This document shows, piece after piece, positions 46,265-55,617 of a DNA stretch of 64,000 bases. This stretch comes from Palleronia salina (lineage in GTDB: Bacteria > Pseudomonadota > Alphaproteobacteria > Rhodobacterales > Rhodobacteraceae): contig NZ_FQZA01000008.1 of the NCBI RefSeq assembly GCF_900141995.1, forward strand, positions 62,001 to 126,000. Reading direction: 5' to 3'. Position 1 is the first letter of the stretch. The number at the start of each line of letters is the position of its first letter. The translations under genes were made by a program, and so were the position numbers. The notes beneath the pieces were generated by a model, which ran no database searches, was not told the DNA's origin, and saw nothing but the letters and a program-made list of their open reading frames with translations.

Positions 46265-47752
46265 ATGGAATACGGATTCACGACCGCGGCCTATGTCGTC
46301 GCAGCCGTCCTGTTCATCCTGTCGCTTGGCGGCCTGAAGGACCAGGAAAGCGCCAAGCGCGCCATCTGGTACGGCGTCATCGGCATGGCCATCGCCGTTC
46401 TGGCGACGTTCTTCGGCCCCGGCTCCGGCCTGTGGCTGCTGTCCCTGATCCTGATCGCGGGCGGGGCGGCCATCGGCATGGTGCTGGCCAAGCGCGTGCA
46501 GATGACCCAGATGCCCGAACTCGTGGCGGCCATGCACTCGCTGGTGGGTCTTGCGGCGGTCTTCGTGGGCCTGAACGCCCATATCGAGATCGGCCGCGTG
46601 GCGGCCGCCTTCGCCGAGGCCGGCGTGGCTTTCCCGCAGCCGACCTACGGGCCGCTGGGCGATGCGGCGCAGGCGGTGGCAGACGGCTTCCGCGGCTTCG
46701 CCGAGATCGTTGCCAAGAAAACGGCGGTCGAGGTCAACATCCTGCGGGTCGAGCTGGCGCTGGGCATCTGGATCGGTGCGGTGACCTTCACCGGCTCGGT
46801 CATCGCCTACGGCAAGCTGGCGGGCCGGGTGAACACCGCCGCGACCAAGCTGCCCGGCGGTCACATGCTGAACGCCGGCGCTGCCGCGCTCTCGCTTCTG
46901 TGCCTGTTCTGGTACCTGGGCGGCGGCGGGTTCTTCCCGCTTTTGATCCTGACCGTGGCTGCGCTTTTCATCGGCTACCACCTGATCATGGGCATCGGCG
47001 GGGCCGACATGCCGGTCGTGGTGTCGATGCTGAACAGCTATTCCGGCTGGGCGGCGGCGGCCATCGGCTTCAGCCTGGGCAATGACCTGCTGATCGTCGT
47101 GGGCGCGCTTGTGGGTTCGTCCGGTGCGATCCTCAGCTACATCATGTGCAAGGCCATGAACCGCAACTTCGTCAGCGTCATCCTGGGCGGCTTCGGCGGC
47201 GCGGGCGGCCCCCAGCAGGAGGTCGAAGGCGAGATGGTGGCCATCCAGGCCGACGGCGTGGCCGACGCCCTGAAGGAAGCCGACAGCGTCATCATCGTGC
47301 CGGGCTACGGCATGGCGGTGGCCCAGGCCCAGCAGGCGGTGAGCGAGCTGACCACCAAGCTGCGCGACCAGGGCAAGAACGTTCGCTTCGCCATCCACCC
47401 GGTGGCGGGCCGTCTGCCGGGGCACATGAACGTGCTGCTGGCCGAGGCCAAGGTGCCCTACGACATCGTGCTGGAAATGGACGAGATCAACGAGGACTTC
47501 AAAGACACCGACGTGGTGATCGTCATCGGCTCGAACGACATCGTGAACCCGGCGGCCAACGACGACCCGAACTCGCCCATCGCGGGGATGCCGGTGCTTC
47601 ACGTTTGGGAAGCCAACCAGGTCTTCGTGTCCAAGCGCGGCTCGGGCACCGGCTATTCCGGCATCGAGAACCCGCTGTTCTTCAAGGAGAACACGCGCAT
47701 GTTCTACGGCGACGCCAAGGAGTCGGTGAACGCGCTCCTTCAGAAGCTGTAA
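46265..47752 (+). CDS. pntB: NAD(P) transhydrogenase subunit beta
   Basis: PntB carries the rest of the membrane domain and the NADP(H)-binding domain III. The 495-residue protein has about nine membrane helices in its first ~270 residues, including the conserved [22 protein letters not shown] helix, and a C-terminal Rossmann domain with [33 protein letters not shown], and [23 protein letters not shown]. It forms the alpha2-beta2 complex with PntA. A strong terminator follows. Confidence 0.97.
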   Translation: MEYGFTTAAYVVAAVLFILSLGGLKDQESAKRAIWYGVIGMAIAVLATFFGPGSGLWLLSLILIAGGAAIGMVLAKRVQMTQMPELVAAMHSLVGLAAVFVGLNAHIEIGRVAAAFAEAGVAFPQPTYGPLGDAAQAVADGFRGFAEIVAKKTAVEVNILRVELALGIWIGAVTFTGSVIAYGKLAGRVNTAATKLPGGHMLNAGAAALSLLCLFWYLGGGGFFPLLILTVAALFIGYHLIMGIGGADMPVVVSMLNSYSGWAAAAIGFSLGNDLLIVVGALVGSSGAILSYIMCKAMNRNFVSVILGGFGGAGGPQQEVEGEMVAIQADGVADALKEADSVIIVPGYGMAVAQAQQAVSELTTKLRDQGKNVRFAIHPVAGRLPGHMNVLLAEAKVPYDIVLEMDEINEDFKDTDVVIVIGSNDIVNPAANDDPNSPIAGMPVLHVWEANQVFVSKRGSGTGYSGIENPLFFKENTRMFYGDAKESVNALLQKL

Positions 47753-47776
47753 GGACCACCCATCCGAAATCCGAAA

Positions 47777-47802
47777 GGGCCGCGCGGTGCGCGGCCCTTT
47801 TT
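47777..47802 (+). terminator. Rho-independent terminator after pntB
   Basis: A perfect 9-bp stem (GGGCCGCGC / GCGCGGCCC) with a 3-base loop is followed by five T's, 24 bases after the pntB stop. It ends the pntAB operon. The rest of the 156-base gap before the channel gene holds nothing else recognisable. Confidence 0.9.
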
Positions 47803-47908
47803 CGTTGTGCGGTGATAGACCCCGGTGCAGGACGCGCGGTTATGGCGCCGGGCCGGACGGCCCCAGATCATTTCGGGGTGAACAAAGCGGGCGGCACCGC
47901 GGGGCCGG

Positions 47909-48673
47909 TCAGGTATCGCCCTCGGTCTCGATATAGATCGTGTCGCCGCAATGCTTGCAGTGGCTCGCGTCACGGTCGTGCAGCTTCAGCCCGCAGGTGG
48001 CGCAGGGCTGTTCGACCTTGTTGGGCTGCCACAGCGCCTGCAGCAGCCGCAGGAACAGGCCGACCCCGAACAGCATGATGACGATGGTCATCAGACGACC
48101 CACGCGGTCGGTCAGGGTGATGTCGCCGTATCCCGTGGTCGTCAGCGTGGTGATCGTGAAATAGAGCGCGTCCACGTAGGTGTTCAGAGCGTCGTTGCGA
48201 TCATGCTCCCACACCCAGACGAGGCTGGTGACCACGAAGATGAACGCGGCGAGGTTGGCGGCCGCGCGCACGATGCGGGTGTTCACGTCCAGCCCAGCGG
48301 TCGCCCGGTCCAGGCGTTCGGCCAGCCGGAAGGTCCTGAGCAGCCTGAGCACGCGCAGAACCCGCAGGAAGCCCAGGTTGGTGCCGGCCACCAGCGGCGC
48401 GGCCAGCGACAGGATGACGACCAGGTCGGCCAGCGTGGGCAGGGACAGAAGCTCCTTCAGCCGCCGGTCGGCGATCCAGAGCCGGGCGGTGATATCGGCG
48501 ACGAGCACGACGCCGATACACAGGTCGATCAGGATGATGCGCAGGTCGATCTCGGACGTGGCGGTCAGCAGGAAATACCCGATCGTCACCACGTCGAAGA
48601 GCAGCAGCGCCCGGCGAAACCAGCGCGGTCCGGTGCCGTCGCCCTCGTAAAGCCGGCGCAGCCACGCCTTCAC
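47909..48673 (-). CDS. Voltage-gated-type potassium channel with C-terminal zinc ribbon
   Basis: The 254-residue protein has six hydrophobic segments: S1-S3, an S4-like helix with arginines at every third position (RVLRVLRLLRTFRLAERL), and a pore with the K+ selectivity filter TTTGYGDIT. The tail holds two cysteine pairs, CATCGLKL and CKHCGD, which should form a zinc ribbon. It starts with GTG at 48671-48673 after GAGG, 10 bases past the glpK stop, so it is cotranscribed with the glycerol kinase gene. The trigger is unknown. Confidence 0.88.
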   Translation of the reverse strand: MKAWLRRLYEGDGTGPRWFRRALLLFDVVTIGYFLLTATSEIDLRIILIDLCIGVVLVADITARLWIADRRLKELLSLPTLADLVVILSLAAPLVAGTNLGFLRVLRVLRLLRTFRLAERLDRATAGLDVNTRIVRAAANLAAFIFVVTSLVWVWEHDRNDALNTYVDALYFTITTLTTTGYGDITLTDRVGRLMTIVIMLFGVGLFLRLLQALWQPNKVEQPCATCGLKLHDRDASHCKHCGDTIYIETEGDT

Positions 48674-48683
48674 GCCGGAGACC

Positions 48684-50168
48684 TCACACCCCCATCGTGG
48701 CCTGGACGGCGCGCTGCCAGCGGTCGAATTTCCGCTCGCGCGTGGTGTCGTCCATGTCGGGCTTGAAGGTCCGGTCGACGCGCCAACGCTCGGCAAAGCC
48801 CGCCTGGTCGGGGTAAAGCCCCGCGCGCCATCCCGCCAGCCAGGCGACGCCCTGCGCCGTGGTCTCCAGCACCTGCGGCCTGTCGACCGAAGCGCCGATG
48901 ATGTCGCTGAGGAACTGCATCGCCCAGTCCGAGGCCGACATGCCGCCATCCACGCGCAGGGTCTGCGCCTCGCCATCGGACCAGTCGGCCTGCATGGCAT
49001 CCAGCAGGTCACGGGTCTGGTAGCCGACCGACTCCAGCGCGGCCTTGGCGAATTCCTCGGGGCCGGAATTGCGGGTGAGGCCGAAGATTGCGCCGCGGCA
49101 ATCGGCGTTCCAGTAGGGCGCGCCCAGCCCGGTGAAGGCGGGCACCAGGATCACGTCCTGCCCGTCATCGGCGCGTTCGGCCAGTGGCTGCGTCTCTTTC
49201 GCCTCGCGGATGATCTTCAACCCGTCGCGCAGCCATTGCACCACGGCGCCCGCGATAAAGATCGAGCCCTCGAGGCAGTAGGTCGGCTTGCCGTCGAACT
49301 GGTAGGCCACCGTGGTCAGCAGCCGGTTCTCGGACCGCACGGGCGTGTCACCGGTGTTGAGCAGCGCGAAGCAGCCGGTGCCGTAGGTCGATTTGAGCAT
49401 GCCGGGCTGGAAACAGGCCTGGCCGATGGCCGCTGCCTGCTGGTCGCCCGCCACGCCCAGGATGGGGATCTCGCGCCCGAACAGGTCGGGCCGCGTCATG
49501 CCGAAATCGGCGGCGCAATCCTTGACCTCGGGCAGCATCTCCATGGGGATGTCCAGCATGTCGGCGATGGTCGAGGACCATTTGCCCTTGTGGATGTCGT
49601 AAAGCAGCGTGCGCGACGCGTTGGTGGCATCGGTGACGTGGCTGGCGCCGCCCGTGAGCTTCCAGATCAGGAAGGTATCGACGGTGCCGAACAGGATCTC
49701 GCCCTTGCGCGCGCGCTCGCGGCTGCCGTCCACGTGGTCGAGGATCCACTTGAGCTTGGTCCCCGAAAAATACGGGTCGAGCAGCAGCCCGGTCTTGGCC
49801 GTCACCTGTTCTTCGTAGCCGTCCGATTTCAGCTGCTGACAGATCTCGGACGTGCGCCGGTCCTGCCAGACGATGGCGCGGTGGATGGGTTGGCCGGTCT
49901 GCTTGTCCCAGACGACAACGGTCTCGCGCTGGTTGGTGATGCCGATGCCCCTGATCGCGTCGGGGCCGATGCTGGATTTCTCGATGGCGGCGCGGCAGAC
50001 GGCGGCGGTGGACGACCACAGATCCGAGGCATCGTGTTCCACCCATCCCGAGGCGGGATAGTGCTGCTCGAATTCCTCCTGCGCCGAGGAGGTGATCTTG
50101 AGATCGCTGTCGAACAGGATCGCGCGGCTCGAGGTGGTGCCTTGGTCGATCGCCAGGATGTGGGTCAT
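48684..50168 (-). CDS. glpK: Glycerol kinase
   Basis: GlpK phosphorylates glycerol to glycerol-3-phosphate with ATP. The 494-residue FGGY-family kinase has [13 protein letters not shown] at the N-terminus, [47 protein letters not shown], and [19 protein letters not shown] near the end. The length and motifs are standard. The K+ channel gene follows after 10 bases. glpD lies about 1.2 kb upstream on the same strand with a decayed gene between them. Confidence 0.97.
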   Translation of the reverse strand: MTHILAIDQGTTSSRAILFDSDLKITSSAQEEFEQHYPASGWVEHDASDLWSSTAAVCRAAIEKSSIGPDAIRGIGITNQRETVVVWDKQTGQPIHRAIVWQDRRTSEICQQLKSDGYEEQVTAKTGLLLDPYFSGTKLKWILDHVDGSRERARKGEILFGTVDTFLIWKLTGGASHVTDATNASRTLLYDIHKGKWSSTIADMLDIPMEMLPEVKDCAADFGMTRPDLFGREIPILGVAGDQQAAAIGQACFQPGMLKSTYGTGCFALLNTGDTPVRSENRLLTTVAYQFDGKPTYCLEGSIFIAGAVVQWLRDGLKIIREAKETQPLAERADDGQDVILVPAFTGLGAPYWNADCRGAIFGLTRNSGPEEFAKAALESVGYQTRDLLDAMQADWSDGEAQTLRVDGGMSASDWAMQFLSDIIGASVDRPQVLETTAQGVAWLAGWRAGLYPDQAGFAERWRVDRTFKPDMDDTTRERKFDRWQRAVQATMGV

Positions 50169-50297
50169 GTCGTCTCCTCCGCTTGATTAGGAAGGAAACT
50201 GGCCCGGTGCGGGTAGGGTGGCAAGGGGGCAATCCGGAAAGGTCGAAAACCGGGGGCATCCGGGACCATGACGGCATCCGTCCCCCGCCACCCGGGT

Positions 50298-51129
50298 TCA
50301 GGGCGCGGACGCGTGCCTGGCGATTCCACGAAGATGGCGCAGGTCCGTGCCGCAGCAGCCGCCCACGATCCTCAGATTGGGAAACGCCCGCTTCATCCCG
50401 ATCACCTGCGAGCCCAGCTCTTCGGGGTCTCCGTCATCGAGCACCGTGGCGTTGTCCAGTTCCTCGTGGCTCTGGCGCGAGGCATTCGCCACGACGCCGG
50501 CGAGACCGGCCTGCCAGGGGCGACCGTCCCGCGCGTTGTCGATGTGGTCGGGATGGACGCAATTGACCATGACGGCAGCGGGATCGGCGATGTCCCGCAG
50601 TTCGTACACGGCATCGGCAAGCGGCGTGCCGTCCGGCAGGCGTCCATCGGTCTCGACCGTGAACGAAATGAGCGCCGCGATGCCCGATGCCTCGGCGGCC
50701 AGGGCGATGCCGGCGGCCTCGGCGACCGACCCCATCGTGTAAGCGCTGACCATGTCCGCCTTGGCCGCCCGCGCGGCCGAAACCTGTGGCGCGTGGTAGT
50801 CGCGCGCGCCGTCGATGGTGGCGATACCCGCTGCGTAGCCATCGCCGCGTGGTCCGATCTGAACGCTGACCCGTGTGGCGACGTCGGGCGCGGTACGGGC
50901 CGCGTTTTGCGCGAATGCGACAGAGTCGCCCGTCACACGCGCGAGATCATCGGGGTCATACCCGACAAGAACCGCCCGGTCGGGATTGGCCATCCAGGTG
51001 GGCGTATCGAGGATGACACCGGCGCCCGTATCGCGCCCGATCTGGAGCAGCGCGACGTAGATTGAAGATCAGGTCCGTCTCCATCCCGGTCCAGGAGAGC
51101 CAGATCCGGTCATCGGTCAGCAATGCCAT
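50298..51129 (-). pseudogene. Homocysteine S-methyltransferase gene with internal deletion and frameshift
   Basis: The open frame at 50298-50993 covers the C-terminal three-quarters of a homocysteine S-methyltransferase, with the zinc cysteines intact (MVNCVHPDH and IVGGCCGTDL). The family start is still visible upstream in another frame (ALLTDDRIWLSWTGMETDLIFN, from the ATG at 51127-51129). The next part, YVALLQIGRDTGAGVILDTP, continues in the frame of the main piece. The join near 51064-51068 lacks about 30 codons of the barrel and shifts the frame, and a TGA closes the main frame upstream. The enzyme would have moved a methyl group to homocysteine. Confidence 0.78.
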
Positions 51130-51339
51130 CGGTGATCCCCCGCAATCTCCGCGCCCCGTGGGTCAACGACGATGATACCACGGATCGCGCAATGCGACGC
51201 GGGAAATCGAAATGCTCCGGGATCTCAAACGGCCCTCAAACGGGGAAACCCGCATAAGAGCTTGGATTGGAGACGTTATCGACGGGCCGACTATCGCAAA
51301 CGTTTCTTTCGAAGTCCGGTCGGCTGGCTCGCCCCGTCG

Positions 51340-52962
51340 TCACTCGGCGGCCTGGGCGGGACGGCGGGCCTCGGCCATCCATTGATCCAGCGCGGCGATC
51401 TCGTCGGCGCTCATCCGAAGGCCCAGCTTCGTGCGGCGCCAGACCACGTCCTCGGCGGTGCGGGCGTATTCGTGATCCATCTGCCAGCGCACCTCGGCCT
51501 CGGTCAGGGTGCCCCCAAAATCGCGGCCCATATCCTCGGCCGACTTGGCGTCGCCGCAGATATCCTTCGCCTCGGTGCCGTAGGCGCGGATCAGCCGCCC
51601 GGCCTGGTAGTCGCCCAGGAACGGATAGGCCTTCTTCAGGTCGTCGGTCAGCTTCTTCACGCCGTCCACCGGGAAATCGCCGCCGGGCAGGGGGATGCCG
51701 GCGGTCCAGTTCTCGGGCATGTCGCGGAAGAACGGGCGCAGCTTGGCCATCGCCTGTTCGGCCAGCTTGCGGTAGGTCGTGATCTTGCCGCCGAAGACGT
51801 TCAGCAGCGGCGGCTCGGACCCCAGGCCGCCATCGGTGGCGGGCCCGGCATCCAGCGACAGGACATAGTCGCGCGTGGCCGCCGTCGCCGATTTCGCGCC
51901 GTCATCGTAGAGCGGGCGCACGCCGGAATAGGTCCAGACCACGTCGTCGCGGGTGATGTCCTGCTCGAAGTAGTTCGAGGCGAAGTCGCAAAGATACTGC
52001 GCCTCTTCGGGGGTGCATTCGGGCTTCACGGTCGGGTCGTGGCCGTGATCCTTGTCGGTGGTGCCGATCAGCGTGAAATCGGTCTCGTAGGGGATGGCAA
52101 AGATAATGCGCCCGTCCTCGCCCTGGAAGAAGTAGCACTTGCCGTGATCGTAGAGCTTCTTCGTCACGATATGGCTGCCGCGGACCAGGCGAACGCCCTC
52201 AGACGAGTTCATGCGCACGGTGTTCTTCACCACGTTCTCGACCCAGGGGCCGCCAGCGTTGACCAGCCCGCGGGCGCGAATGGTCTCGGAGGTGCCGCTC
52301 TCGGTGTCCTCGACCGTGATATGCCACAGCCCCTCGCGCCGCTCGGCGCTGGTGACCTTGGTGCGTGTCATGATGCGGGCGCCACGGATCTCGGCGTCGC
52401 GCGCGTTGAGCGTGACGAGGCGCGAGTCCTCGACCCAGCAATCGCTGTACTCGTAAGCCTTCTTGAAGCGGTCCTTGATCGGGCCGCCTTCGGGTGCGGT
52501 CGTCAGGTCCAGCGTCTTGGTGCCGGGCAGGTATTTCCGCCCGCCCAGGTTGTCGTACATGAACAGCCCCAGCCGGATCAGCCACGAGGGCCGGCGCCCC
52601 TTCAGCCACGGCATGGTCCAGCCCAGCAGGCGCGAGGTGGGAGTGTCGCCCTCGAACCGCATGTCGGGCGAATAGGGCAGGACGAAGCGCATGGGCCAGC
52701 TGATATGCGGCATGGCTTCCAGCAGGACCTCGCGTTCGACCAGCGCCTTTTTCACCAGGCCGATTTCGAAGAATTCGAGATAGCGCAGCCCGCCGTGGAA
52801 AAGCTTCGTTGATTTCGACGAGGTAGCCCCGGCCAGGTCGCCCATTTCGGCCAACGCCACGCTCAGGCCGCGGCCCTGGGCGTCACGGGCGATGCCGGTG
52901 CCGTTGATGCCGCCACCGATGACGAAAAGGTCGTGGATCTTGCTGTCTTGGGTCTCGGCCAT
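51340..52962 (-). CDS. glpD: Aerobic glycerol-3-phosphate dehydrogenase
   Basis: GlpD oxidises glycerol-3-phosphate to DHAP with FAD and passes electrons to ubiquinone at the inner membrane. The 540-residue protein has the dinucleotide site FVIGGGINGTGIARDAQGRG, the segment GATSSKSTKLFHGGLRYLE, RGLVNAGGPWVENV, and the C-terminal helical domain found in GlpD (from about residue 410). It works with the GlpK encoded further downstream. The 138-base region ahead of the start (52963-53100) contains no other gene. Confidence 0.96.
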   Translation of the reverse strand: MAETQDSKIHDLFVIGGGINGTGIARDAQGRGLSVALAEMGDLAGATSSKSTKLFHGGLRYLEFFEIGLVKKALVEREVLLEAMPHISWPMRFVLPYSPDMRFEGDTPTSRLLGWTMPWLKGRRPSWLIRLGLFMYDNLGGRKYLPGTKTLDLTTAPEGGPIKDRFKKAYEYSDCWVEDSRLVTLNARDAEIRGARIMTRTKVTSAERREGLWHITVEDTESGTSETIRARGLVNAGGPWVENVVKNTVRMNSSEGVRLVRGSHIVTKKLYDHGKCYFFQGEDGRIIFAIPYETDFTLIGTTDKDHGHDPTVKPECTPEEAQYLCDFASNYFEQDITRDDVVWTYSGVRPLYDDGAKSATAATRDYVLSLDAGPATDGGLGSEPPLLNVFGGKITTYRKLAEQAMAKLRPFFRDMPENWTAGIPLPGGDFPVDGVKKLTDDLKKAYPFLGDYQAGRLIRAYGTEAKDICGDAKSAEDMGRDFGGTLTEAEVRWQMDHEYARTAEDVVWRRTKLGLRMSADEIAALDQWMAEARRPAQAAE

Positions 52963-53100
52963 GGTCGGTCCCCCCGGTCAATTCTGCGCATTGCTGTTTT
53001 GCGTAGCATAGCGCGTCTGGCGCGAAGATGCAGGGGGGTGCGCCGAATTGCGGCCCAACGCGGCGGCATCCGCTGAATTTCGCGGCAATCGCACGCGCTG

Positions 53101-54252
53101 TCAGACCGCCGAGAGGAGCTTCGGGATCTGCTTTTTCACCTTGAAAAACCCGGCCGTGGCGTGGGGCCAGGCCGCGCGATCCCAGTCGCGCAACACCGGG
53201 ACGACGGGCAGGCCGCTGCCCTCGAGCAGGTCGCGCGCCGGGCCGGTGGGCGTGTAGGGCGTGACGATCTGTTCCAGCGCGTTCTCCCGCGCCCAGGTGG
53301 CGAGCGCGTCGGCATCCAAAAGCGGCGTGGCGTCCGGGGCCAGCCGGTCGCGCGCATCGGCCAGCGCGGCGTCGGTGAAGTCCAGCACGCCCGGCGCGAC
53401 CTTGAGCGGCGAGCGATGGGCCGCACCGCTGAGCGTCGCGGTGGCGGCGAAATCGCGCGCGGGCAGGTCCGGGGTAAGGTCGTCCTCGACCAGCAGAAGG
53501 CCCGTGCGCAGGCCGGGCTCGGGCGCGGGCGTGTCCGGCAGAGTGCGCGTCTCGGGCAGGGGCGGGCCGTCCAGCGGATCGGGTGTCTCGTTCAACTGGC
53601 CCTTCGGGTCGAAGCGGCCGCCGGTATAGCGCCGGATGTTCTCGGCGCGGGCCACGTAGTGCTTGCCGCGCGTGTGCAACCCGCCGACCCACCGCCACGA
53701 GCAGGTGTTCGACGCCGGATCGCCATCGAGCAGGTGGCGCAGGAAGAAATCGGCCCCGAGCTCCCACGGCAGGCGCAGGGTGAAGATCCAGATCGAGGCG
53801 AACCACATGCGCGCGTGGTTGTGCAGCCAGCCGGTGCCGGTGAGCTGCCGCGCCCAATGGTCGAAGCAGTCGATGCCGGTGGCGCCCGCGCAGGCCTGTT
53901 CCCATCCCTTGCGCAGCCCGCCCTCGGTCGCGATGCGGTCGCGCGCGGCCTTCAGGCCCAGGCGGTAGTCGGCCCAGACCGATGGCCTGAGCTCGAGCCA
54001 GCCCTTGAAGTAGCTGCGCCAGACGACCTCCTGGATGAACTTCTCGGCGTCGCGTTCGCCGTGAATGTCGCGCACGGCGGCGATGACCTCGGGTTCGGTC
54101 AACAGGCGGTGGCGCAGGTAGGGCGAGAGCTGGCTCACCCCCTCGGGACTGTCGAAGTTGCGTTGCGCGGCGTAGCGCGCGCCGGCATCCGGGGCGAAGG
54201 CGTACAGCCGGTCGAGGCCGGCCTGGCGGGTGGGGACGAAATCATGCTCCAT
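53101..54252 (-). CDS. Photolyase/cryptochrome-like FAD protein with reversed domain order
   Basis: The N-terminal ~235 of 383 residues match the FAD-binding helical domain of photolyases: LSPYLRHRLLTEPEV, FIQEVVWRSYFKGWLE, TGWLHNHARMWFASIW and DGDPASNTCSWRWVGGLHT, then GRFDPKGQLNE. The usual N-terminal alpha/beta antenna domain is absent. Instead, residues ~250-383 form a C-terminal region (RTGLLLVEDDLTPD, then LATWARENALEQIVTPYTP) that looks Rossmann-like. A DNA photolyase or light-sensing role is plausible, but the substrate is unknown. The ATG at 54250-54252 gives this start. Confidence 0.8.
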   Translation of the reverse strand: MEHDFVPTRQAGLDRLYAFAPDAGARYAAQRNFDSPEGVSQLSPYLRHRLLTEPEVIAAVRDIHGERDAEKFIQEVVWRSYFKGWLELRPSVWADYRLGLKAARDRIATEGGLRKGWEQACAGATGIDCFDHWARQLTGTGWLHNHARMWFASIWIFTLRLPWELGADFFLRHLLDGDPASNTCSWRWVGGLHTRGKHYVARAENIRRYTGGRFDPKGQLNETPDPLDGPPLPETRTLPDTPAPEPGLRTGLLLVEDDLTPDLPARDFAATATLSGAAHRSPLKVAPGVLDFTDAALADARDRLAPDATPLLDADALATWARENALEQIVTPYTPTGPARDLLEGSGLPVVPVLRDWDRAAWPHATAGFFKVKKQIPKLLSAV

Positions 54253-54325
54253 GGCGGCCGAGATAGGCGGCGGATCCGGCGGGGCGAGAGGGCCGCATGT
54301 CGCGCCGGGGTCGGATGTCGCGTCC

Positions 54326-54347
54326 AGGTATTTGTGGAAAGATGAAG
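54326..54347 (+). repeat. Dispersed 22-base intergenic repeat, copy 4
   Basis: It reads AGGTATTT, GT, GGAAAGATGAAG. It lies in the 154-base gap between the divergent photolyase-like and alcohol dehydrogenase genes, 60 bases before the latter. Unlike copies 1 and 3, no strong hairpin precedes it. Its place in a divergent 5' region argues against a pure terminator role. Confidence 0.8.
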
Positions 54348-54406
54348 CCGGGGGTGGTGGCGTTCCGGAGGCGGCGCGCCAGATCCTCACGGCAAGGAGG
54401 GACACC

Positions 54407-55522
54407 ATGACACCATTCACGTTTCGCACCGCGACCGAAATCCGGTTCGGGAGGGGCACGGCGCGCGCGGTCGCGCCCGATGTCGCCGCGCTGGGCCGCC
54501 GGGTCCTGCTGGTGGGCGGCGGCACGGCGGCGCGCTCGGACTGGCTGGCCGAGGCGCTGGCGGCCGAGGGCTGCACCGTGGACCGTTTCGCCGTGAGCGG
54601 GGAGCCCGATGTCGCGACGATCCAGGCGGGCGTGGCGGCGGCCGAGGGGGCCGAGGTGATCGTGTCCCTGGGGGGCGGCGCGGTGATCGATACCGGCAAG
54701 GCCATCGCCGGGCTGCGACCCAGCCCCCGGCCGCTGATGGATCACCTGGAGGTCGTGGGGAAGGGGCTGCCGCTGGAGGCTGCGCCGCTGCCGTTCGTCG
54801 CGCTGCCCACCACCGCCGGCACCGGGGCCGAGGTCACGAAGAACGCGGTCATCGGGGTGCCCGAGGCGCGGCGCAAGGTCAGCCTGCGCGACGACCGGAT
54901 GCTGGCGGACCTGGCCGTGGTGGACCCGGAGCTGACCGACGGCGCGCCGCGCGGGGTGACGCTGGCTTCGGGGCTGGACGCGGTGACGCAGGTGATCGAG
55001 CCCTACCTGAGCGCGAAGGCGAACCCGTTGACCGACGCGCTCTGCCGCGCCGCCATCCCGGGCGGTCTGGCGGCGCTGGCGCGGCTGATGGAGGGCGAGG
55101 ATCCGGATGCGCGCGATGCGCTGGCCTATTGCAGCCTGTCGGGGGGCCTCGCGCTGGCCAATGCGGGGCTGGGCGCGGTGCACGGGCTGGCCGGGCCCAT
55201 CGGCGGCGTGGCGCAAGCGCCGCACGGGGCAGTCTGCGGCGCGCTTTTGCCGCATGTGATGGACGCCAACGCCGCGGCCGCCGATGGCGCCTTGGCGGAG
55301 CGGATCGCCGAAGTGCGGGTCTGGATCGACGCGGCGCTGGGCGGCGCGGACCTGGCCCGCTGGTCGCGCGACGCGGGCCTGCCGGGGCTTGGCGACATGG
55401 GGTTGTCGGAGGACGACCTGTCGGACGTGGCAGAGGCGGCGCAGGGATCGTCGTCGATGAAGGGCAACCCGGTGACGCTTTCGACCGGGACGCTGATCGA
55501 CCTCATGCGCTCGGCGTGGTGA
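54407..55522 (+). CDS. Iron-containing alcohol dehydrogenase
   Basis: The 371-residue group III alcohol dehydrogenase has the NAD(P) site VIVSLGGGAVIDTGKAIAG, the segment PTTAGTGAEVTKNAVIG, and the metal ligands in LASGLDAVTQVIEPYLS (Asp), GAVHGLAGPIGG (His) and QAPHGAVCGALLPHVMDAN (His). Members reduce aldehydes or oxidise alcohols; maleylacetate reductases look similar, so the substrate is not fixed. AAGGAGG lies 6 bases before the ATG. It is divergent from the photolyase-like gene. Confidence 0.9.
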   Translation: MTPFTFRTATEIRFGRGTARAVAPDVAALGRRVLLVGGGTAARSDWLAEALAAEGCTVDRFAVSGEPDVATIQAGVAAAEGAEVIVSLGGGAVIDTGKAIAGLRPSPRPLMDHLEVVGKGLPLEAAPLPFVALPTTAGTGAEVTKNAVIGVPEARRKVSLRDDRMLADLAVVDPELTDGAPRGVTLASGLDAVTQVIEPYLSAKANPLTDALCRAAIPGGLAALARLMEGEDPDARDALAYCSLSGGLALANAGLGAVHGLAGPIGGVAQAPHGAVCGALLPHVMDANAAAADGALAERIAEVRVWIDAALGGADLARWSRDAGLPGLGDMGLSEDDLSDVAEAAQGSSSMKGNPVTLSTGTLIDLMRSAW

Positions 55523-55533
55523 ACGGGCCGTCC

Positions 55534-55560
55534 CTTGCGGCTGGCAGGGCGCGCTACTAA
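55534..55560 (+). promoter_or_regulatory. Candidate heat-shock promoter of clpP
   Basis: CTTG (55534-55537) and CTACTAA (55554-55560) are separated by 16 bases, 58 bases before the clpP start. Alphaproteobacterial RpoH promoters have CTTG and a CYTATNT-like -10 at about this spacing, and clpP is a usual RpoH target. The -10 match is imperfect. Confidence 0.3.
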
Positions 55561-55617
55561 GACTCTGTCAACCCGACGCACATTATTCGCGATCACACCC
55601 AAGCTGAAGGCAGGCAC

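Noticed and set aside
51130-51339. Search of the glpD-pseudogene gap for a small gene or RNA
   Set aside because: No supported frame, hairpin or tRNA-like fold was found.
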